This document shows, in pieces, positions 1 through 9,064 of a DNA stretch of 64,000 bases; within the stretch, counting starts at the first letter, position 1; each line of letters opens with the position of its first letter. The DNA is from Deltaproteobacteria bacterium (GTDB lineage Bacteria; Desulfobacterota; Desulfobacteria; Desulfobacterales; Desulfatirhabdiaceae): contig JACRBZ010000031.1 in NCBI GenBank assembly GCA_016219185.1, positions 62,001 to 126,000 of the forward strand, read 5' to 3'. Below the pieces are notes generated by a model that was not told where the DNA came from, ran no database searches, and saw nothing but the letters and a program-made list of their open reading frames with translations. The position numbers and the translations under genes are program-made.

Positions 1-306
1 GAAAAGCAGGCCATTGTTTCGGAATCGCTGGAACCCTCTAATAAATCATTGCAGCGGAAGCAGAGACCCCTTTCAGGCGATGATGTATCCTCGTTTTTTA
101 GAAGCAAAGAGAGCGGTACCGCTATCATTGAAGATTCCACGCTGAAACCCGGAGCAATCCCAGCTCTATCCTTTGAATTCATTGGAATTATCATGCGCAT
201 GCTCTTTAAAATATCTATTGTTGTCACCTCATGTGTTGCGCTGATTTTTTCATATTCAGCGCTACGGATTGCAAAATCAAATAACGGCGGACAATACCAT
301 CAATAA
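1..306 (+). CDS. C-terminal part of an unrecognised membrane protein (5' end outside window)
   Basis: The reading frame is open from the first base and stops at 304-306, giving the last 101 residues of a protein that begins upstream of the window. The visible part is polar for about 65 residues and then has one hydrophobic stretch (around MLFKISIVVTSCVALIFSYS) that looks like a membrane segment, followed by a short polar tail. I do not recognise the family. An internal TTG at 49 has no obvious ribosome site, so it is unlikely to be the start. It lies on the same strand as the downstream lytic transglycosylase but is separated from it by 435 bases of decayed-looking DNA. Confidence 0.4.
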   Translation, partial: EKQAIVSESLEPSNKSLQRKQRPLSGDDVSSFFRSKESGTAIIEDSTLKPGAIPALSFEFIGIIMRMLFKISIVVTSCVALIFSYSALRIAKSNNGGQYHQ

Positions 307-741
307 CCAGGTAAAACTGTCGCTACCACCCCTTCTATCGATTATATCCCAGAAGGGAATCTCTGGCAGGCGCCATCAAACGAAATATTTTAAATGCGAT
401 GTTTTTAACCATGAGAGGATTTGGATAGAGTGGCGATCCCTAATATAGTAGTATACTGAGCCTACATCGAAAACGTCAAAAAAACCATTCAGCGTGCCAA
501 AAAACTGGCAGGTTATTCTTCTGCTGCTGTCTCAGTTTGCCACAGCCGTGTATCAGATAAGAGCGGACGCATAGAACGAATCTTTCCAATGAATCGGTTC
601 TGAAATACGAACAAGTCGGGGAAATTTGCCCGGAACAAATCATTGCCATGGAAACACGGATTTTAAAGAATTTTGAAGAATCACCCAGATGATGCCGGAC
701 AGATAGCTGTCTGATATTTGACCCCAAAAGGAAGTAGTGAG
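307..741 (+). other. Gene-poor stretch with possible decayed coding remnants
   Basis: No intact gene is visible. Two short plus-strand stretches look protein-like but sit in different frames: about 456-602 (reads TSKKTIQRAKKLAGYSSA and on) and about 591-692 (reads ESVLKYEQVGEICPEQ and ends FEESPR, stop). They could be one small gene broken by a frameshift. I cannot name a family, and this is pattern reading only. Confidence 0.25.
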
Positions 742-1596
742 ATGATGCCCATACAATCCAAATTGACAATCGAAGATTATATGAAAAACGCCTCCGGGAG
801 ATTCAAGGTGATCAGGCAGGATCTGAAACCTCAGAAAGAATCACAGACGCCGTCTGCTTCTGAGTTTAACGGGATCCTCTCAACGTTTAAAAAGCCGTCG
901 ATTCAATCCGAACCCAAAGCCATGAAGGGACTTTCGGTCGCAGACTACCGATCTCATTCGGTTGCATCCCCTTACATCCCGCCGACAAGGCGATTGCCGC
1001 TAAATACCAAAGTCCCGGATTCATCCGAATGCAAGGAAGCTTCCGAGTATCTTCTCGGCCCTGAAACCCCGATAACACAGATCCCCATTTCCCCGGAAGC
1101 TGGAGGAGGAGCCGATGACCGCACGCAGAATACGTCTCAGTCCAGCCTGAATAATCCCCTGAATATGCTACCTTCCGGCAGAAGCGCTTTGCAGATCAAA
1201 TCCAGCGCAACCAGCCATAAAATCGAAAAAGCCATTCAGGATGCGGCAGTCCAATATCAGCTTTCGCCCAAACTGATCAAAGGGGTTATCAAGGCTGAAT
1301 CCAATTATGACGCAAATGCCATTTCTCCGGCAGGGGCGCAGGGCCTGATGCAGTTGATGCCGGGCACAGCCCGGGATATGGGGGTTTCAAACCCTTTTGA
1401 CATTAAGCAAAACATTGATGGAGGCGTTCGATATTTACGAAAAATGATGGACATGTTTGGAGGAAATGTCAGAAAAGCGCTTTCTGCTTACAATGCCGGA
1501 CCTGAGACCGTTAAACGGTATAACGGCGACGTACCTTACAGTGAAACCCGTCAATATGTGGACAGGGTCATTGACAACACGAAAACTGCCGTATAA
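742..1596 (+). CDS. Lytic transglycosylase, SLT domain, without signal peptide
   Basis: The protein has 284 residues. The first 155 or so are polar and low in complexity. The C-terminal 120 residues form a goose-type SLT domain: the catalytic Glu is E186 in KAESNYD, followed by AGAQGLMQLMPGTA (about 197-210) and AYNAGP (249-254). Such enzymes cleave the glycan strands of peptidoglycan. The ATG at 742 was chosen over an upstream TTG because AAGGAAG precedes it by about six bases. There is no N-terminal signal peptide or lipobox, which is unusual for a wall enzyme. Export through the flagellar secretion system is one explanation, since the window's FlgJ has no muramidase domain. That link is inference. 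Confidence 0.85.
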   Translation: MMPIQSKLTIEDYMKNASGRFKVIRQDLKPQKESQTPSASEFNGILSTFKKPSIQSEPKAMKGLSVADYRSHSVASPYIPPTRRLPLNTKVPDSSECKEASEYLLGPETPITQIPISPEAGGGADDRTQNTSQSSLNNPLNMLPSGRSALQIKSSATSHKIEKAIQDAAVQYQLSPKLIKGVIKAESNYDANAISPAGAQGLMQLMPGTARDMGVSNPFDIKQNIDGGVRYLRKMMDMFGGNVRKALSAYNAGPETVKRYNGDVPYSETRQYVDRVIDNTKTAV

Positions 1597-1597
1597 T

Positions 1598-1654
1598 AAA
1601 AGGCGACCGTCAACAGGTCTTAAATTAGTCATGATAACCATAGTCACCTTTTTT
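1598..1654 (+). terminator. Possible rho-independent terminator after the transglycosylase gene
   Basis: The arms AAAAGGCGAC (1598-1607) and GTCACCTTTT (1643-1652) pair with one mismatch. The second arm runs straight into a T run. The loop of about 35 nt is long. The element sits two bases after the transglycosylase stop and overlaps the end of the convergent PilZ gene. Confidence 0.4.
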
Positions 1655-2379
1655 CAATCGGCTATAATGAGCCTTTTTTTAAGATACTCCCGCTGAATGA
1701 CATAAATCAGTTCTGTCAGCGCCTTTTCTTCGGTCTTGTCCATATCGAGAAAATGTATCGCATAACAATAACTGCGCTGCAATGGATTTTCTTCAAAGCG
1801 AACAACCACGGCCTTTCGAATGTTCACCTGCTGCTCAAAATGCTTCGATTGAAAGACCAGCTCAATCTCCGTTAAAGTATCGCCAACGGATATGGGAAGT
1901 TCGGACTGAGTCATGTCCCGACTTCTGATCAAAGCCCCAAAAGAACCGCCGAGACTCAAATTGATCACCTGTTTATCATATTTGACCCCATATTTCTTAA
2001 AACCCATGCGGGTTCCTGACGGCATGTCCACGCGAAAATCTCTTCGAAGCTGCCTGCGTTCAATGAGATCCGGGAATGCGGCCCAGATGATTTTTTGATC
2101 AACCCGAGCAATATCCGTATAAAAATAGTACGGCAGTTTATTTGCTCCGGTATATTCAAAATGAAGCTTATTGGAAGAATCGTTAAGTAAATCCTCAAAA
2201 CCATCCGGACAATCAATTAACAAAAACGGGACCTTGTCTTTTTTTCGGATATCACTGATAATGGTTAACTGTTCATAATCCTTACCCATCAATACCATTC
2301 GAACCAGAGTTTTTCCGTTTTTCAACTGTTCTAAAATGGCATGAATATGTCTGCCAACAATGTTGTCGCCGTATTCCAT
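1654..2379 (-). CDS. YcgR-like PilZ-domain c-di-GMP receptor (flagellar brake type)
   Basis: The protein has 241 residues in two parts, an N-terminal YcgR-type beta domain (about 1-100) and a C-terminal PilZ domain. Both c-di-GMP binding motifs are present: RxxxR at R112-R116 in LRRDFRVD, and the N-x-S-x-x-G form at N140-G145 in NLSLGG. In enterobacteria YcgR binds the motor when c-di-GMP is high and slows rotation, so a motility-brake role here follows from the family and context. The ATG at 2379 follows GGAA at a suitable distance, so it is preferred over the adjoining TTG at 2382. The gene lies downstream of the two-component pair and converges on the transglycosylase gene. Confidence 0.85.
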   Translation of the reverse strand: MEYGDNIVGRHIHAILEQLKNGKTLVRMVLMGKDYEQLTIISDIRKKDKVPFLLIDCPDGFEDLLNDSSNKLHFEYTGANKLPYYFYTDIARVDQKIIWAAFPDLIERRQLRRDFRVDMPSGTRMGFKKYGVKYDKQVINLSLGGSFGALIRSRDMTQSELPISVGDTLTEIELVFQSKHFEQQVNIRKAVVVRFEENPLQRSYCYAIHFLDMDKTEEKALTELIYVIQREYLKKRLIIAD

Positions 2380-2461
2380 CAAAATTCCATTGATTGCACC
2401 GGAAATATGTTAATATTCTGCAAATTGAGTATATCGTTGTCATTTGCCGCAGGCAAAACGA

Positions 2462-3877
2462 TCATCCTTCTTCTGAAAGCTCATGATCTCTGAATACTTT
2501 ATCAGAAATCCGATATTTTTCAATCTTTCTGTAAACCGTTGCCGTATTGATTCCTAAGATTGTTGCGGCTTTTTTCCGGTTTCCCCCGGTTTCCTGTAGC
2601 ACCCGAAGAATGTGCTGTTTTTCCAGATCCTCAAGTGTCGCCAGCCCGCTGCAAACGTCCGGTGAGCTATCAATAGCAGAACCAAGGCCACGAACCGATG
2701 AAAGCGTCAACATTCGGGATTTTTCCAGAAGAACAGCAGAAGCCATCATGTTTTCCAGCTCCCGGATATTTCCTGGAAAAGAATACGCCATAAGACTTTG
2801 TTCCAGTTCAGGACAAAGGGATTCAATGGGATCGGCTTTACTGTTTCCATATCTTTGAAGAAAAAATCGGGCAAGGGGAAGAATATCTTTTTTTCGTTCT
2901 CTAAGCGGTGGAATTTTAATGGTGTACATGCTCAGCCGGTAGAAGAGATCTGCTCTGAAACGTTCATTTTTTACCTCATCGAGTATATTTCGATTGGTTG
3001 CCGCCAGGATTCGAACATCGATGCGCCTGCTGCTGGTGCTGCCCAGACGATAATACTCTTTTTCCTGTATGACTCTCAGCAACTTCCCCTGTAGCGATGG
3101 TGCCAGTTCGGCAATCTCATCCAGAAAAAGCGTACCCCCCTGGGCTGCTTCAAAGAATCCCTTTTTATCGCTTAGCGCATGGGTATAAGCGCCCTTGGTA
3201 TGGCCGAAAAACTCATCTTCGAAAAGCGTTTGTGTGAATGCTGCCATATTAACCGCAATAAATGGCTCCGACGCGCGACGGCTCAGCTTGTGTATCATCC
3301 TGGCCATCATCTCCTTACCCGTACCGGACTCGCCCGTGATGATCACGCTGTAATCGGTTGGCGCAACCGCCTCGACCTGGCAAAAAACCAGGGCCATGGA
3401 TTCGTCTTCTGCCACAATTTCACGAAATGCCTCAGGGTTGGCCAGATTCGAGAAAGACTGCTGAACCGCGAACAGCGCAACTTCTTTGCGAAGCTGATAC
3501 CGCTCCAGTGCCCGTTGAATGATCGCCACCAGGGTTTCGCCATTAACCGGCTTAACCAGATAATCATAAGCGCCCAACCTTATGGCCTGAATTGCCGTTG
3601 AAACTTCATCTGTTGCGGTAACGACCAGGCAGACCGTTTCAGGAAACTCTTTTTTGATCATCTCCAGAAGTTCCATGCCATTAATATAGGGCATAACCAG
3701 ATCCAGAAGGATGATTTTATAAGCGTGTCTGCGGATACTGTCCATCACCAGCCGACTGTCTGAAATCGTATCCGGATCTGGCAGATCGGCGCTGACCAGC
3801 GTGGCTTTAATGCTCAGCAAAAGCCCTGGATCATCATCGACGATTAGAATGGGGGACTGCCCATAGACGGATTCCAT
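2462..3877 (-). CDS. NtrC-family sigma-54 response regulator (REC-AAA-Fis HTH)
   Basis: The protein has 471 residues. The receiver domain has the acidic pocket DDD (14-16), phospho-acceptor D59 in LLDLVMP and K109 in LVKPV. The AAA+ domain has Walker A GESGTGK (182-188) and a sigma-54 contact loop that reads GAYTHA (229-234) instead of GAFTGA. The C-terminus has a Fis-type helix-turn-helix (GGNRKKAATILGINTATVYR). The product should activate sigma-54 promoters on phosphorylation, probably by the hybrid kinase encoded just upstream on the same strand (64-base gap). It is the second gene of that pair. The target genes are not known from sequence. The His in the contact loop is unusual. Confidence 0.92.
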   Translation of the reverse strand: MESVYGQSPILIVDDDPGLLLSIKATLVSADLPDPDTISDSRLVMDSIRRHAYKIILLDLVMPYINGMELLEMIKKEFPETVCLVVTATDEVSTAIQAIRLGAYDYLVKPVNGETLVAIIQRALERYQLRKEVALFAVQQSFSNLANPEAFREIVAEDESMALVFCQVEAVAPTDYSVIITGESGTGKEMMARMIHKLSRRASEPFIAVNMAAFTQTLFEDEFFGHTKGAYTHALSDKKGFFEAAQGGTLFLDEIAELAPSLQGKLLRVIQEKEYYRLGSTSSRRIDVRILAATNRNILDEVKNERFRADLFYRLSMYTIKIPPLRERKKDILPLARFFLQRYGNSKADPIESLCPELEQSLMAYSFPGNIRELENMMASAVLLEKSRMLTLSSVRGLGSAIDSSPDVCSGLATLEDLEKQHILRVLQETGGNRKKAATILGINTATVYRKIEKYRISDKVFRDHELSEEG

Positions 3878-3941
3878 TAGACCTCATTGTCAGCAATTAT
3901 TTGGAAAATGATTGGGGAACATTATATCAATCACCTGCTTT

Positions 3942-5579
3942 TTATTTTAGCAATATATTGTCTACCCTTGTTACGAAATCTTCCAGATTAAACGGTTTAT
4001 ACAGGATATCAATGAATCCGAATTCAGAAATATCCCCTATCAGCGGATGGCCTTCATGGCCGGTAATCATCATGATTTTCATATCCGACAATACCGGATC
4101 ATTTTTTAACACCCGGCAGACCTCTATCCCATTCATTTCAGGCATAAATAAATCCATGACCAAAAGATCCGGCCGGGAAGACCCCAGACGGATGCAGGCT
4201 TCAATGCCATTGGAAGCTTCCTCCACAATGTATGAACGCCGCTGAACCAGAATCTCCCTTAACATCTCGCGGATCGTCGCGTCATCATCCACAACCATGA
4301 TGCGAAACGGCTTTCGCTTTAATGCGGATGGCAAAAGAACATGAAATGTAGTGCCTTTTCCCTGACGGCTCTCAAACGTTATGGTTCCGTCATGCGACTT
4401 GATGAGGTTATAGGATACGGAAAGTCCGAGTCCGGTTCCCCCTTTTTCCTGTTTATCGGTTATAAAGGGGTCAAAGAGCTTGCCGGCAATGGCCGGATTA
4501 ACTCCTTTGCCATTGTCCGATACCGATATCCGGATGTCGCCATCTTGGGGCTGAAGCCGTGTAGAAATCCGGATCTTTCCGTTATCGTGTTCAATGGCCT
4601 GCGCCGCATTGATGATCAAGTTCAGGATGACCTGTTCAATATTCTGGAGATTTCCCGATATGGTGGGAAGATCATTTTCCAGATCCAGATCGATTTCGAC
4701 ATTCAGTTTTCGCAAGGTGGACTGTGAAAGCCGTATGGCATTCTCAACAGCAACATTGATCTGAAGCGGAATTTTCTCAGACTGGGCTGAGAATCTTGAA
4801 AAGCTTTTCAGCCCAGTTACAATCGTAGCCACCCGTTTTGCAGCCATGTCCATATCGGAAATGAGCTGCATCAGATGATTGTTGATAAAATCCGTCCGCA
4901 AGCCTCCGTACTTTCGCTGGGGAAAGAGGACGGCCTGATCATTGAGAACCGGCAGGACATCCTGCCATATTTTTTCCAAAAGCGGAATATTGTACATGAT
5001 CAGATTGATGGGATTATTGATTTCATGGGCCACCCCGGCTATCAGCGCTCCCAGTGCCTCCATTTTCTGCGCCTGATACAATTGGCTCAACAACTGACTG
5101 CGATCCGTGATATCCTGAATCGTCTCAATAGCACCGATGATTTTGCCACTGGGTTCCCGAATGGCCGCGGCCACAAAATAAATGTTGCGTTTTTCCCCCT
5201 GAATGACCAGCTCATCCGAGGCTTCATAGGCATCTGGTATACTGGCGCTTTGGGTAAGATTCTTTTTATCATACCACCGTCGTATGGCACTTTCATCCAT
5301 ATCCAAAACCAGATCCGCCAGAAGAGGCCGGTACTGTCCGCTGTAAAATATCCGGGAATCCACGGGGTTATTCAATACCTTTTCCCTGGGCACTCCGGTC
5401 AGCATTTCGCATGCATGGTTCCACAGCACCACATGATGATCCGTGTTAATGACGAATGTGGAGATGGGATTTCCATCCATTAAGGATGAAAGGCAATTGC
5501 TTTCAAGATTATGGCAATTGTCCTGCTTTTCTACCCAGGCGACAGGGAGAGGTTTTGAATTTTCCCGAGAATGGGGCAT
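3942..5579 (-). CDS. Hybrid sensor histidine kinase (PAS-HisKA-HATPase-REC)
   Basis: The protein has about 545 residues and no membrane segments. A PAS domain lies at about 30-160, and the HisKA box with phospho-acceptor His is at about 185 in IAGVAHEINNPINL. The ATPase domain has N, G1 and G2 motifs (NLIINAAQA, DNGKGV, GGTGLGLS). A C-terminal receiver domain contains LVMDLFMPEMNG. It should sense a cytosolic signal through PAS and pass phosphate to its own receiver and probably to the sigma-54 regulator encoded next. The start is uncertain: ATG 5579 lies 10 bases after GAGG, and TTG 5585 lies 4 bases after it. The kinase and regulator form one operon. Confidence 0.9.
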   Translation of the reverse strand: MPHSRENSKPLPVAWVEKQDNCHNLESNCLSSLMDGNPISTFVINTDHHVVLWNHACEMLTGVPREKVLNNPVDSRIFYSGQYRPLLADLVLDMDESAIRRWYDKKNLTQSASIPDAYEASDELVIQGEKRNIYFVAAAIREPSGKIIGAIETIQDITDRSQLLSQLYQAQKMEALGALIAGVAHEINNPINLIMYNIPLLEKIWQDVLPVLNDQAVLFPQRKYGGLRTDFINNHLMQLISDMDMAAKRVATIVTGLKSFSRFSAQSEKIPLQINVAVENAIRLSQSTLRKLNVEIDLDLENDLPTISGNLQNIEQVILNLIINAAQAIEHDNGKIRISTRLQPQDGDIRISVSDNGKGVNPAIAGKLFDPFITDKQEKGGTGLGLSVSYNLIKSHDGTITFESRQGKGTTFHVLLPSALKRKPFRIMVVDDDATIREMLREILVQRRSYIVEEASNGIEACIRLGSSRPDLLVMDLFMPEMNGIEVCRVLKNDPVLSDMKIMMITGHEGHPLIGDISEFGFIDILYKPFNLEDFVTRVDNILLK

Positions 5580-5621
5580 GACCAATAATCCTCACAACAG
5601 AGTGATAAATTTTTTTTTGAT

Positions 5622-5648
5622 ATTATAACATGCAGTTTTCCAAATCAA
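5622..5648 (-). promoter_or_regulatory. Possible sigma-70 promoter (extended -10) for the kinase/regulator pair
   Basis: On the minus strand TTGATT (5648-5643) is followed after 15 bases by TATAAT (5627-5622), which is preceded by TGT, an extended -10. The spacing is shorter than ideal. The site lies about 45 bases upstream of the hybrid kinase start. Confidence 0.35.
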
Positions 5649-5753
5649 CCCCATAGAGGCTCCTTTTCAAATCAACATTTTTGTGATACTGATGTCAAAA
5701 ATTTTTTTTTAACCGCCTGTTTTCCGTTTTTAGCAGTATCGCTGCTTTTTTTC

Positions 5754-5780
5754 TCAAGTTTTTGTTCGGACTACCGATAC
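5754..5780 (+). promoter_or_regulatory. Sigma-28 (FliA)-type promoter upstream of the chemoreceptor
   Basis: TCAAGTTT (5754-5761), then 11 bases, then ACCGATAC (5773-5780). This matches the enterobacterial FliA consensus TAAAGTTT-N11-GCCGATAA with the exact spacing and three mismatches. It lies 112 bases before the ATG at 5893. Chemoreceptor genes are classic FliA targets and fliA is in this window. Confidence 0.6.
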
Positions 5781-5892
5781 ACATATCAAACAGCCCTTAA
5801 ATTTCCACTGCAAAGAAGCGGCGTCGCAGACATGTGATAATCATTGGATATGATGCATAATTTTATTAATTTCTCACAGGAGAAAGGAACAT

Positions 5893-7812
5893 ATGAAAAA
5901 AAGAAGTCTTAATTTCAAACTTCTGGCAGGCGGCACCTTGTGCGTGTTGCTGCCGCTTCTGGCATTTGCCGTATTTTCAGACTTTCAAGTAGCCAGAGAT
6001 ATGAAGGCAACAAATGAACAAAATGTCGCAAACGTCGCAAAAAGCCTGACCGCCTTAACCCAGATGGTGATACATGAAGAAATCAAGCTTGCCAGGGATC
6101 TGGCTGTCGGCAACACCACCATCGAAGTGGCAGCCAAGGTTGCCGAGACCGGTATTGCGGGTTCGGCTACGGACATTCAGCGGCTGGAACGAAAACTGGT
6201 GAATACCATGAAGGAGATCGGGGAAAATTATGAAAGCATCGTCGTCTGCAATGCAGAAGGCATTGTTTACGCCGACAGCGTGGGTGGAAGCAACAAAGGA
6301 ATTTCCGTAAAGGACCGTCAATATTTTCAGGATGCCAAAGCCAACAAAATCAATGTGTCAAGCACTGTAAAATCAAAGAAAACCGGAAATCCGGTCATAC
6401 CCATCTGCGTTCCGGTTTTTTCGCCTTCAGGACAGTTCACAAGCGCCCTGGCGATTATTCTCAAAATCGATCTTCTGTCTGAAAAATTTCTATCCGTCAA
6501 GATCGGAAAGACCGGATATGCGTTTATGGCGGATCGAAACGGCATCATCATTGTTCATCCCAACCCCAAACACATTCTTGAACTCGACCTGAAAACCTTA
6601 AAAGGGATGGAGTCGATTTCGAATAAAATGCTGTCGCATCAGACCGGCGTTGAATCCTATACCTTCGATGGCATCGAAAAAATAGCCGGGTTTGCCCCGG
6701 TCGAGTTAACCGGATGGAGCGTTGGCGTCACCCAACCTACGGATGAATTCCTGGGTTCCGTCATGGCCATGCGAAAAGCCATTGTCCTGGTATCCATCAT
6801 TTTTCTGGGGATCGCCCTGACAGCCATCTGGTTTTTCAGTCGCACCATTTCAAAACCCATTTATCAGATCATCGCTGGACTCAATGAAGGCGCGGACCAG
6901 GTTGCCTCCGCTGCCGGCGAGGTATCTTCCGCCAGCCAGACCCTGGCGGAAGGCTCATCGGAACAGGCAGCGTCCATCGAAGAGACTTCTTCTTCCCTGG
7001 AAGAGATGTCTTCCATGACCAAGCAGAACGCCAACAATTCAGGCCAGGCCCATGCCATGATGAAGGAGGCCACCGCCAGCGTTCAGACAGCCTCGGCATC
7101 CATGTCCGAGTTGACATCTTCCATGAACGATATTCTGAAAGCCAGCGATGAAACCTCCAAAATCATCAAAACGATTGACGAAATCGCATTCCAGACCAAT
7201 CTTCTGGCCCTGAATGCGGCGGTTGAAGCGGCCAGGGCCGGTGAAGCCGGAGCCGGATTCGCCGTTGTGGCGGATGAAGTCAGAAACCTGGCGCTTCGGG
7301 CAGCCGAAGCCGCCAAAACCACCGCAAACCTGATCGAGGGAACTTCCAAAAAAGTCCGGGAAGGCTCTGAGCATGTCAACCGGAGCAACGCGGTTTTCTC
7401 GCGTGTTGCGGAGAGCACTTCAAAAATCAGGGATCTGATCAGTGAAATCGCAGCAGCATCCAGCGAACAGTCCAAGGGAATCGAGCATGTGAATATCGCC
7501 GTTTCCGAAATGGACAAGGTTACCCAGCAGAATGCGGCCACTGCCGAGGAATCCGCGGCTGCTGCGGAAGAAATGAATGCACAGGCAGAACAGATGAAAA
7601 GCATTGTTAATGACCTGGTTGCCCTGATCAGCGGCGATATTGCAACACAACTCAAACGACCCCAGCCCCGTCTTCAAAAATCGCCGAAGCCGATCCATTC
7701 GTCGGTAAACCCCAAAAATCTACCGTCAAAACAAACCCGGTTCCCACTGAAAAAGGAAGTGCATCCGGATGAGATCATTCCCTTTGATGAAAAGGATTTC
7801 AAGGATTTTTAA
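5893..7812 (+). CDS. Methyl-accepting chemotaxis protein with periplasmic Cache domain
   Basis: The protein has 639 residues. The first membrane segment is at about 10-28. A periplasmic double-Cache sensor follows (about 30-290, containing [14 protein letters not shown]). The second membrane segment is at about 297-316, then a HAMP-like linker and the cytoplasmic helical signalling domain with the conserved hairpin tip ([20 protein letters not shown]). Adaptation Glu/Gln-rich stretches flank the tip. It should sense a small extracellular ligand and control CheA through CheW. There is no C-terminal NWETF-type pentapeptide; the tail ends [12 protein letters not shown] lies 7-8 bases before the start. 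A sigma-28-like promoter precedes it. Confidence 0.95.
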   Translation: MKKRSLNFKLLAGGTLCVLLPLLAFAVFSDFQVARDMKATNEQNVANVAKSLTALTQMVIHEEIKLARDLAVGNTTIEVAAKVAETGIAGSATDIQRLERKLVNTMKEIGENYESIVVCNAEGIVYADSVGGSNKGISVKDRQYFQDAKANKINVSSTVKSKKTGNPVIPICVPVFSPSGQFTSALAIILKIDLLSEKFLSVKIGKTGYAFMADRNGIIIVHPNPKHILELDLKTLKGMESISNKMLSHQTGVESYTFDGIEKIAGFAPVELTGWSVGVTQPTDEFLGSVMAMRKAIVLVSIIFLGIALTAIWFFSRTISKPIYQIIAGLNEGADQVASAAGEVSSASQTLAEGSSEQAASIEETSSSLEEMSSMTKQNANNSGQAHAMMKEATASVQTASASMSELTSSMNDILKASDETSKIIKTIDEIAFQTNLLALNAAVEAARAGEAGAGFAVVADEVRNLALRAAEAAKTTANLIEGTSKKVREGSEHVNRSNAVFSRVAESTSKIRDLISEIAAASSEQSKGIEHVNIAVSEMDKVTQQNAATAEESAAAAEEMNAQAEQMKSIVNDLVALISGDIATQLKRPQPRLQKSPKPIHSSVNPKNLPSKQTRFPLKKEVHPDEIIPFDEKDFKDF

Positions 7813-7983
7813 TATCCACAACTCACTACAGCGCAACAAACCCTGAAAAATTGTTTTTGCGCAACAAAACGCAAAACAGTCGGGACTACAGTATCAGGTT
7901 AAGACCGAAGAAAGCTGCCTGATCTGCTGAATTTTGACTCCTGGCTCTTGATTTCTGACAACTTTCATACAAAGGCATCCAAC

Positions 7984-8925
7984 ATGACAGCGTATGACAG
8001 CCGATCACATCCTCATCTGAATGAAGCCCAGCGGTTGCACCTGCGGATTGCCGAGCTTGAAGCATCCGTTGAGCGACTGGTTAAAAAGGAAAACATGCTT
8101 AAGGAGTCCTGCCGTCAAGAGGCTCAACTGCTTCAAGCCCAGAAAATGGAAGCCATCGGAAACCTGGCGGATGGTATTGCTCATGACTTTAACAATATCT
8201 TTCAAGCTATTTCCGGATACACCCAGATTCTGGCTATGAGCAAATCCGATTCAGACCCCGAACTCCGAAAGCTGGAAATGATTCTGCGATCCACGCGTCG
8301 GGGCAGCGAGCTGATCAAACGCCTGCTGATTTTCAGCCGAAAACGCGAAAGCAAGTTATTGCCTTCGAACATCAATTCGGAAGTGGGTCAGGTATGCAAA
8401 ATCCTTGAACGTACTATCCCCAAAGTGATTCGTATCAAACTGGACATGGAAGATCCCATCCATACCATCAATGCCGATACGGTGCAGATTGAGCAAATCA
8501 TGATGAATATCTGCGTTAATGCACGAGACGCCATGCCAGAAGGCGGAGAATTGACATTCTCCACACGAAATATTTTTCTGAATGATCAGTTTTGCAATAT
8601 CCATATCGGAGCGCATCCCGGACAATATGTTCTTTTAGCCATTTCAGATACCGGAGTTGGCATCGATAGTGACACACTCTCTCATATTTTCGAACCGTTT
8701 TACACCACAAAAAAAACCGGCGGTGGAACCGGCCTGGGCCTGGCGATAGTTTATGGCATTGTAAAAAACCATAACGGCTACATCCTGTGTCAAAGTGAAA
8801 AAGACCAGGGAACCACATTTCAGATTTATTTCCCCGTCTTCGGAGAAGAGCGGGTGCCTCACCGGGACAATAGTCGGCTGGAAACGATTCCTCATGCTCA
8901 AGGAACCCATCTGCAAACCGTTTGA
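7984..8925 (+). CDS. Sensor histidine kinase (HisKA-HATPase), truncated hybrid kinase
   Basis: The protein has 313 residues and is soluble. A short N-terminal coiled coil (about 12-55) precedes the HisKA box with phospho-acceptor H67 in LADGIAHDFNN. The HATPase domain has NARDAMPEGG, DTGVGI and GGTGLGLAIVYG. After the ATPase domain (ending about FQIYFPV) the frame runs into 20 unrelated residues and stops. The same DNA in another frame encodes the last part of a receiver domain, so this gene looks like a hybrid kinase that lost most of its receiver by an internal deletion. ATG 7984 follows AAAGG at 8 bases and replaces an upstream TTG. Confidence 0.8.
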   Translation: MTAYDSRSHPHLNEAQRLHLRIAELEASVERLVKKENMLKESCRQEAQLLQAQKMEAIGNLADGIAHDFNNIFQAISGYTQILAMSKSDSDPELRKLEMILRSTRRGSELIKRLLIFSRKRESKLLPSNINSEVGQVCKILERTIPKVIRIKLDMEDPIHTINADTVQIEQIMMNICVNARDAMPEGGELTFSTRNIFLNDQFCNIHIGAHPGQYVLLAISDTGVGIDSDTLSHIFEPFYTTKKTGGGTGLGLAIVYGIVKNHNGYILCQSEKDQGTTFQIYFPVFGEERVPHRDNSRLETIPHAQGTHLQTV

Positions 8926-8977
8926 CATGGAAACGCTTTTGATGCAAATACGCAATATCTTGGATAGCAATTGTTAA
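8894..8977 (+). pseudogene. Remnant of a receiver-domain C-terminus
   Basis: In the frame shifted from the kinase ORF, the DNA reads EPICKPFDMETLLMQIRN and ends ILDSNC. This is the typical last helix of a receiver domain, with the conserved Lys-Pro before the final amphipathic helix. The front of the receiver (Asp pocket, phospho-Asp) is absent. It overlaps the end of the kinase ORF and continues 52 bases past its stop. Confidence 0.6.
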
Positions 8978-9064
8978 AAATCCCCACAAAGAGGGGAAAA
9001 CCACAATTCAAAGCTGTGCTGGGTCTATCTTTATTATCACAAACCCGAGTTGGGAGAATCATGC

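Larger units (their letters stand above)
5586..5892. other. Divergent intergenic region between hybrid kinase and chemoreceptor
   Basis: This 307-base AT-rich region holds promoter-like sites for both flanking genes: a sigma-70-like site on the minus strand and a sigma-28-like site on the plus strand, each listed separately. It contains long T and A tracts (5611-5619, 5700-5712). No coding sequence was seen. Confidence 0.6.

Noticed and set aside
476-769. Minus-strand frame of 97 codons
   Set aside because: It overlaps the start of the transglycosylase gene, has biased low-complexity composition and no ribosome site.
2444-2458. TTTGCC-GCA-GGCAAA hairpin as terminator of the sigma-54 response regulator
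   Set aside because: The stem is only six pairs and no T run follows in either direction.
8980-8999. TCCCC/GGGGA hairpin after the truncated kinase as terminator
   Set aside because: The short stem of five pairs and lack of a T tract make it too weak to support.
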